Shown piece after piece: positions 57,116 through 64,000 of a stretch of 64,000 nucleotides of DNA. The DNA is from Mytilisepta virgata. Its lineage: Eukaryota > Mollusca > Bivalvia > Mytilida > Mytilidae. A program made the position numbers and the translations under genes. Where the stretch lies: the NCBI GenBank assembly GCA_028015205.1, contig JAPWFG010000069.1, forward strand, positions 61,001 to 125,000, in the 5' to 3' direction. Numbering within the stretch: the first letter of the stretch is position 1; every line of letters starts with the position of its first letter. The notes beneath the pieces were generated by a model. It was given only the letters and a program-made list of their open reading frames with translations. It had not been told where the DNA came from and did no database searches.

Positions 57116-58455
57116 ATGCTGGCGACGAGGATCTTTGTATTTATTGCAAAATTTCCAATTGAAGTGATCGATCGCCATTGAGGCCTATCGGGCATTGACT
57201 CGATTGAATTTTTATAATTAACGAAATACGTGACAATATTTATTGTTGTATTTGATGGCCCGGAGTGCTTTGGGATAGTTTTTAACACTTTATTGAACTT
57301 TTTGGCAAATTTTTGTGTGTTAATTTAAAGTTTGAAAACTTTGAGCATTTTTGCTGTGACGTCATCTTATATATTTCCCGCCATAAACAGTTGGCGAGAG
57401 TTATTTTTAGACGTCGGGGAAGCCAATACACAAAACTGGAAATTGGCTCCGCAGTTTGTACATAAACAAACGGAAGTGTATTAACACTTGATTTCTTGTC
57501 TTCAAACATCTTGAGCTGGTTTATTTAATTGTTAAGTGAATTAAAATGGACAAGACAAAGGTAGTTCGTCCCCGTGTACAAATAAACACGTGTAATAAGG
57601 TAGAATTACTGAAACTACCGGGGATAGGACCTCAGATAGCTGAAAAAATTGTGCAGTTTAGGGCATTTGGTCCCCTTTACTGGGAGAAATTAATCAAGAT
57701 ACCATATCGGAAATCATCATGAGTGGTTTGAGTCAGTAGATTTCTCCGTACCTACACAAGTGTTTACGGATGTAGACCCATTCAAGTCTAACGTAGGTAC
57801 AGCAATGTTGACCCCTACCCCATTCCACATTCCTGTCAGTAGCCCAACCCCTGAACAGGAAATTCAGGCAGGTCAGACACTTGAACAGTCGACATTGAGG
57901 GGGTATGTCATTAAAAGGGCAAGGACAAGGACAAGGACAAGGAAAACAAGAATCTCGATTAGGCCAGACGAACTTGTTTGATCCTTTTCATATGCCACAA
58001 ACGAATGTTAACTTAGAAATTACAGAATAGATTAAACATGTTGAATTTTCGATGAGCACTAAACATACGTCTTGTAGAGAACCATACAACACACATGCCT
58101 GCTGAGTTGGGACCATTTGACCTTCTGGTCTCAGAGAAGATGAAAATGTAAAATGTGGACGGACAATAGACGATTAATCTGTGGGTCAGATGTGTTAAAA
58201 ATGCGTCAAGTTTATTGTTTTGAAAAATAGCTCGATACAACCTTTCTTTTTGAATGGGTTACATTTTATTATGTATTTTGTTACACATTACAGGTATCTA
58301 CTGGAGCAAAACAAAATACAGGAAGAAGAGTGGGAAATAGATGGAGTATTCCGAGGTGCCGTCATTCCACCCACCACAACCTACGCATGACTCAAGCGGA
58401 GAGACAAATATCAAAAATGGTGTCCGGCGTGCACGGGAAAATGTGGCCAACATTT
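57116..58455 (+). mobile_element. LTR-retroelement array, unit E (truncated by LINE nest)
   Basis: It holds the leader, the helix-hairpin-helix frame (57546-57722, same frameshift), the Pro/Gln stretch with an expanded (aaggac)n run at 57917-57942, and block alpha to about 58455. It is then cut by the tail of an old LINE (tttgattgattaaatattg). Confidence 0.8.
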
Positions 58456-59322
58456 TTGATTGATTAAATATTGTTTAACGCCGACTTGGCGATATTACAG
58501 CCAATATCACGGCGAGAACTAATCTTGAATGGAATGGAGCTGATTAAAATTAATACAGCATCTAAAACCAATAGACTATTTACAAATAAAATAAATTCCA
58601 GTATAAACAATAAAATACATATGTGACAAAAAGTAACAAAACATTTCCAATATCACAGAAAAGCTATCAAACAAATACAATCAATAAATTAATACAAGAG
58701 AAAACAATAACAAATTAAAATTCTGGATAAAGACTATAATCAGGAATACAGCCAGACAGATTATATTCTCGAGTATAGTCCCACGTCCTTTAAATATTGT
58801 AATATACGGTTACCAGCAACCTTTGTAAATAAATCTTTCTCATCGTTGACTGTGTAGTACCGACAAATAATGTCGGATTTACCTTCACAGTCAATTAAAA
58901 GATGCTCAATACTATGTCGACATTGGCAAGGTATACACTCAGGGGGCGGCTCACTCTCTAAAATAAGAGTGGGTCATCCTGGTGTGACCAATGCGACATC
59001 TTGTTAAAACAACTTGATCTCTGCGGCTTTTGCCAGAGAAACAAACACTACTGCCAATAGTTGGCTCTATAGAATGAAGTTTATTGTCTGTAAGCAACTG
59101 CGATTGCCACAGACGTATAATATACTTAAAAAATCAAAGGTATAAAATCAGTATATGGCACTGACACATTAGTAATGGGGTCGTCTAAACCATCCTTCGC
59201 TATCCTATCTACAACTGTGTTTCCTCTTATACCAATATGACTTGGTATCCAGAAAAAAATTATTTGTTTACCCATATGGACAAGCCTTTCATAGAATTCA
59301 ATGTGTGCAATTATAAGGCTTT
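58456..59322 (-). mobile_element. Older LINE, 3' half (RNase H end and 3' UTR)
   Basis: On the minus strand it ends in an (AATC)n tail preceded by two stems, CGCC-aagt-GGCG-like and GATATT-acagcc-AATATC. It carries the C-terminus of RNase H (59050-59320) and is split at tatacttttga by the younger LINE. Its other half in the sister nest is 4830-6050. Confidence 0.8.
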
Positions 59323-59893
59323 TATACTTTTGATTGATTGATTGAATATTGTTTTACGCCGAGCTGGCGATATTTCAGCCAATATTAGGTCGAGAACTTA
59401 TCTAAACGGAGCTGGTTAAAATTGAACACTGACTATTTACAAATAAAATATTAACGACAGTATAAACAATAAAACAAATATTAGACAAAACCTTACGAAA
59501 CATTTTATAATATCACAGACTTGAAAACTATCACAGAAACGCAACAAGAAAAATATAATCAATAAAATAACATCATTCAAAACATATAACAATTCTGGAT
59601 CAGGACTATAACCAGGAATACAGCCAGACAGACTATATTCTCGAGTATAGTCCCACGTCCTTTAAATATTGTAATATACGGTTGCCAGCAACCTTTGTAA
59701 ATAAATCTTTCATATTGTTGACTGTATAGTATCGACTAATAATGTCGGATTTATCTACAGAGTCAATTAAAAGATGTTTAATACTATGTCGACATTGGCA
59801 CGAAATACACTCAGGAGGCGGCTCATTCTCTAAAATAAAAGAATGAATCGTCCTGGTGTGGCCAATGCGACATCTAGTTAAAACAACTTGGTC

Positions 59894-60511
59894 TCAAACA
59901 TTCTTGCAAACAGTTGGCTCTATAAAATGTAATTTATTGTCTGTAAGCAGATCCCACTGGGACTGCCACAGACGTAAAACATATTTGTATATTAAAGGTT
60001 TAAAATGAGAGTATGGCACTGACATATTAGTTATGGGGTCTTCTAAAGCATCCTTCGCTATTCTATCGACGACTGTGTTTCCCTTAATACCAATATGACT
60101 TGGTATCCAGACAAAAATGATTTCTTTGCCCATTTGGACAAGTCTTTTATAAAATTCAATAATATGGGCAATTAATGGATTTTTATATTTCTGACCTTCG
60201 ATAGCCAATAAACATGAATGTGAATCTGAACAAATAAAAAATTTAAGTTTTTCAGATGTTCTTGCAAACTTTAAAGCAAGAATTATAGCTCTGGCTTCAG
60301 CAGTAAAAATGAAACTGGAGGGTGGAAGACGGAGAGTTGCTGCTTGCTGTCCAAAGACAACAGCGGCAGCCACTTTATCCCCGTCCTTGGACCCATCAGT
60401 ATAAATAGAGTCATGAAATTCAAACTTTGATTTTATTTCAGCAAAGTGTTGCTGAATAAGAATAGGGTTTGTTTCGGACTTTTGATGTTTTCTAAGGTCA
60501 AAAATAAACAT
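59894..60511 (-). pseudogene. LINE RNase H domain (copy 2)
   Basis: The same four catalytic blocks as copy 1 (YTDGSKDG, TAEARAIILAL, CSDSHSCL, WIPSHIGIKGN), with a few substitutions. The frame is displaced from the RT frame near 60590. Confidence 0.85.
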
Positions 60512-62058
60512 AGGTTTGGGTACAAGCCAAGGTGGTGATTGAGGTATATTAATGGGGGCAATTTCATCAAGGTTGATGTTAGAACCCGTGGTTTCATCCG
60601 GATGCCGAATGGAGGAATTTTATTTTCATGTTGTTCAAATATATCCTCATAGAGCGGATTGAAAACACAGTCGTAGGCAGGATTTGAAGGATATGCTTTT
60701 AGCTTCGTTACGTATTGTAAACCAAGTTTTACCCGACGATTATAAAGAGACGGCTCGTTCGCCTCTACATATAAACTCTCCACAGGAGACGTTCTGAACG
60801 CCCCCAAGGGCAAACGTAGACCTTGGTGGTGAACAGTATCTAAAATTTTTATATAGGATTTGCGAGCAGATCCATATATAATGGAACCATAATCAAGTTT
60901 AGATCGTACAAGTGATCGATATAGATTTAACAAAATGTTTTTGTCAGCACCCCAGTCAGTGCTGGAAACAACTTTTAAAATATCCAATGCCTTCAAGCAT
61001 TTAGCTTTAAGCATTTTGATATGGGGTAGAAAGGTAAGTTTATTGTCAAATAGAATACCAAGAAATTTGGTTTCTTTGACGACCTTAATGGGAGAATTAT
61101 AAATTTTAAGTTCGGGGTCTAAATGTAGTTTTCGTTTATTACAAAAATGCATACACACATTGGAGTTGGAAAATTTAAAACCATTTTCCATAGCCCATTT
61201 TTCAATTTTATTCAAAGATAATTGTAGTTGTCTTTCTATGTTGTTCATATTTTTACCTCTATAGCATATAAGAAAATCATCAACATAAAGCGAGCCTTCA
61301 ACATTCGTTTGTAATGTTTTAGCCAAACTATTTATTTTAATACTGAATAGAGTAACAGAGAGGATACTTCCCTGAGGGACACCCATCTCTTGTTCAAAAG
61401 GGTCAGACATAGTAGTATTAACCTTGACTTTAAACTGTCTGTCTGACAAAAAGTTATCAATAAATGAGGGTAATCTACCTTTCAACTCCATATCATTTAA
61501 ATCTTTTAAAATTCCATATTTCCAGGTGGTGTCGTATGCTTTTTCAAGGTCGAAAAACACCGACACCACATGTTCACCTTTAGCAAACCCGTTGCGTATG
61601 AAAGACTCGAAGCGAACAAGATGATCCAACGTGCTTCTGCCCTGCCGGAATCCACACTGTATATTGGACAGGAGACCATTGGTCTGAAGGAACCAGACAA
61701 GGCGGTCGTTGATCATCCGCTCCATTGTCTTGCATACGCAGCTTGTGAGGGCAATTGGCCGATAATTCGACGATTCAAAATGATCTTTCCCAGGTTTGGG
61801 AATAGGGATAACTGTAGCTTGCTTCCAGATGGAAGGCAAGTTACCAGATACCCATACTTTATTGAGGAGATCCAAAAGAGTTTCTAAAGAGGTATCTGGA
61901 AGGTGTTTCAGAAGTTTATATGTTGTAGTCTTCTGAATTATTTGATCGAAAGTTGAGTTTAGTTTTTTCGGTTCGGTTTTTAATACGTTGAAATTCCTGA
62001 GAGTAATTTTGAGAAGAATTTTTAGAGAAAGTTTCACCAAGTTTTTGAGAGATCTCAT
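60433..62058 (-). pseudogene. LINE reverse transcriptase (copy 2, RT frame open)
   Basis: One open frame of 541 codons covers the entire RT: VIPIPKPGKD, GFRQGRSTLDHLV, FFDLEKAYDTTW, MGVPQGSILSV, LYVDDFLICYRG and a thumb with a CLKALDILKVVS helix. It is the best preserved part of the element. It is not connected in frame to the endonuclease upstream or the RNase H downstream, so no complete ORF2 product is possible. Confidence 0.88.
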
Positions 62059-62930
62059 TTTCTGATGTTAAAAGTGTCTGGCCATCTTTTAGATGATAAA
62101 GATTGGCTTTCCTGTTTTTACCGTCAACTTTTTGTATAAAGTTCTTTTGTTTGAATGTTCTGCGTGCTTTTGCACGGAATATACGGATGTTACTTAAATT
62201 ATCTTGGGTTGGGTGCATATTGAATCGTCGTTCGGCCTTCTTCCTATTTTTCTTCGCCTCCTCACATTCATCGTCAAACCATGGTTTGCTAGGTTGTTTT
62301 GGATTTGTCGAGGTTTTAGGAATGGTTCTCTCAGCTATCGATACTAAAAGGACTGGATCACTAACATTGTAGAAAAGCTCATTTGTAAGTTCGTCCCGAC
62401 TGAGCTGCTCAAACAAAGGCCAGTTTGCCTTATCAAATTTCCAGCGAGGAGCTCTCTCAGATGACGAGGGAAACAAATTTTCCAAAATAATTGGAAAGTG
62501 ATCACTTCCGCAAAGATCATCATGTACCCGCCATGAGTAATCAAGCAAATCAGAAGGGTCACAAATAGTTAAATCGATAGCCGTGTAAGAACCATTTCCC
62601 GAATGAAGGTAAGTATCTGTCCCATCATTAAATATACACAATCCTTCCTGGGTTAAAATATCTTCAATTTTTTTGCCTTTATCATTTACTGAGTTACTAC
62701 CCCAAATTGGATTATGAGCATTGAAATCACCCATAATTAAAAATGGGGCTGGTAATTGATCTATTAATTGTCTAAGCTGACACATTTCTAAATTTGTATA
62801 GGGAGGAATATAAATAGAGCATAGCGTGATAGTTTTATCAAGAGAAAGACGTACAGCGACTGCTTGAAGATCTGTATTTAATGTTATTCTACTGTGAATA
62901 ATGTTATTTTTAACTAGGATCGAGGAGCCG
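61916..62930 (-). pseudogene. LINE endonuclease domain (copy 2, N-terminus lost)
   Basis: MGDFNAHNPIWGS, TAIDLTICDPSDLL and GSDHFPI are present, as in copy 1. It is joined to the ORF1 remnant at 62945 by the same internal deletion. Confidence 0.83.
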
Positions 62931-63183
62931 CCCGCAGCTCTTTCGTCCTTTGCATTTTAGAAACTTTTTGAACGGTGCCCGCACAACCTTGTATTGACTT
63001 TTGAAGAACGAAAGGTGAAATTTTGGTTAGTGGTTTTCCCGGATGTAAACTTGTCAACACTAAATATTTTGAAAATGTATCTGATGAAGTATTTGGAGAT
63101 TTAGTGGTGTGTTCCTCGTCATCTCTGGATTCTAATTTCCGTTTAGAACATGTTGGTGTTTGGGGGTTTTGTAGAGAAGCCAT
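62914..63183 (-). pseudogene. LINE ORF1 remnant (copy 2)
   Basis: 89 codons, differing at a few residues from 3489-3758 (KYLVLTSLHPGKPLTKISPF). Same deletion junction. Confidence 0.6.
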
Positions 63184-63487
63184 GGTAATTTATATTGTTT
63201 CGTTGCCCTTGTTCCCCGCCCGCCTCGGAGCAGCACCAATACGATGTATACCTGCCGCATTTGCGACAGGCACTAGGGCTACAAGGGCAAGATACTCGCA
63301 TAGAGTACTTTTATATAGACACAAGCTTCGTGAAAGGGGGTTACCCGACGAAACAACTGTCCAAAGTGGCGTCTACACGATTGACCCATAAGCCACCCCC
63401 TTCTTGAACTCAACCTACATAAATGGTACTATTGTTGTACATTTTGGAAACAGGTCAAGTTCAAGGGCTTGGCGTGACCAGCCGATA

Positions 63488-63973
63488 TCCTCATAGAGCG
63501 GATTGAAAACACAGTCGTAGACAGGATTTGAAGGATATGCTTTTAGCTTGGTTACGTATTGTAAACCAAGTTTTATCCTACGGTTATAGAGGCGGATCGT
63601 TCGCCTCTACATATAAACTCTCAATAGGAAATGTTCTGAACGCCCCAATGGCCAAACGAAGGCCTTGGTGGTGAATCTTTATATAGGATTTGCGAGCAGA
63701 TCCATATATAATGGAACCATAATCAAGTTTAGATCGTACAAGTGATCGATATAGATTTAACAAAATGTTTTTGTCAGCACCCCAGTCAGTGCTGGAAACA
63801 ACTTTTAAAATATCCAATGCGTTTAAGCATTTAGCTTTAAGCATTTTGATATGGGGCAGAAAGGTTTATTGTCAAAGACTTACGTCTCTCTTGTTTGAAT
63901 GTTCTGCGTGCTTTTGCGCGGAATATACAGATGTTACTTAAATTACCTTGGGTTGGATGCATATTGAATCGTC
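63488..63973 (-). mobile_element. Older LINE fragment (RT tail and linker), second nest
   Basis: Matches 5575-6050: RT C-terminal peptide (CLNALDILKVVSSTDWGAD and onward), then the endonuclease-RT linker. It joins the LTR sequence gaaattacagaatac at the same base as the first nest. Confidence 0.8.
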
Positions 63974-64000
63974 GATATGAAATTACAGAATACATTAAAC
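63974..64000 (+). mobile_element. LTR-retroelement array, unit F, first bases
   Basis: gaaattacagaatacattaa matches the start of unit A at 6051. The window ends here. Confidence 0.65.

Larger units (their letters stand above)
59334..63487 (-). mobile_element. I-like LINE, copy 2, with complete 3' end
   Basis: Nearly identical to 1-4829, with position 59418 equal to 1. The 3' end is complete: gattgattgaatattgtttt, then the paired stems. It shares every ancestral break of copy 1 (ORF1-endonuclease deletion, two frameshifts) but lacks the 14-bp RT deletion. The 5' leader is cut at 63487, where about 1.5 kb present in copy 1 (4061-5574) is deleted. Confidence 0.9.

Noticed and set aside
1..64000. 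A 59-kb segmental duplication linking both window ends
   Set aside because: Once the 42-kb insertion is recognised, the repeated LINE nests are about 17 kb apart in a tandem array; a 59-kb duplication is not needed.

Overview
This is nuclear DNA of an animal, most likely a bivalve mollusc. The sequence is AT-rich, its genes have many small GT-AG exons, and it is crowded with repeat types familiar from oysters, scallops and clams: RNase H-bearing LINEs with (AATC)n tails, 'agctcacctgg' elements, tRNA-derived SINEs and fold-back MITEs. The species cannot be named from the sequence.

The layout is best read as three layers. (1) The oldest layer is a tandem array of a small LTR retroelement on the + strand (units A-F; LTRs at 54053-54324 and 56842-57115), interrupted by a nest of two I-like LINEs on the - strand. 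The same LINE nest, with the same inner insertion and the same edges, is present at both window ends (1-6050 and 58456-63970). (2) A 42,242-bp segment (9233-51474) sits inside a single LTR unit. It is bounded by near-identical inverted termini (TACGATGGCC...GGCCATCGTA) with 60-bp subterminal repeats, and flanked by a 6-bp direct repeat, GAAAGT. The LTR sequence left and right of it is contiguous in the uninterrupted sister units. I read it as one giant DNA transposon. (3) Younger insertions lie in both: a 1.38-kb Helitron (52024-53405), a 3.1-kb fold-back element (24301-27410), several MITEs, a SINE, LINE fragments, minisatellites and other tandem arrays.

Both convincing multi-exon genes lie inside the giant element and converge tail to tail. 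On the + strand (27984-41436, 12 exons in one frame, about 686 aa) is a HECT-type E3 ubiquitin ligase. It has a TDP-43 N-terminal-like domain, a ubiquitin-like segment and an intact catalytic Cys. On the - strand (50477-43034, 9 exons, about 333 aa) is a retroviral/IS3-type DDE integrase-transposase with D78, D137 and E178. The transposase fold, the 6-bp target duplication and the TAC terminus together fit the eukaryotic IS3EU type as I remember it. The window may therefore hold a giant IS3EU-like transposon that carries its own transposase and a ubiquitin ligase. A damaged second HECT tail (Cys to Phe) lies between the two genes, and a possible two-exon membrane-protein tail lies at 12858-14399.

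Large parts (9.7-12.3 kb, 17.1-18.2 kb, most introns) hold nothing I can name. All coordinates and splice sites were read by eye. Family names not tested by search are marked as inference.
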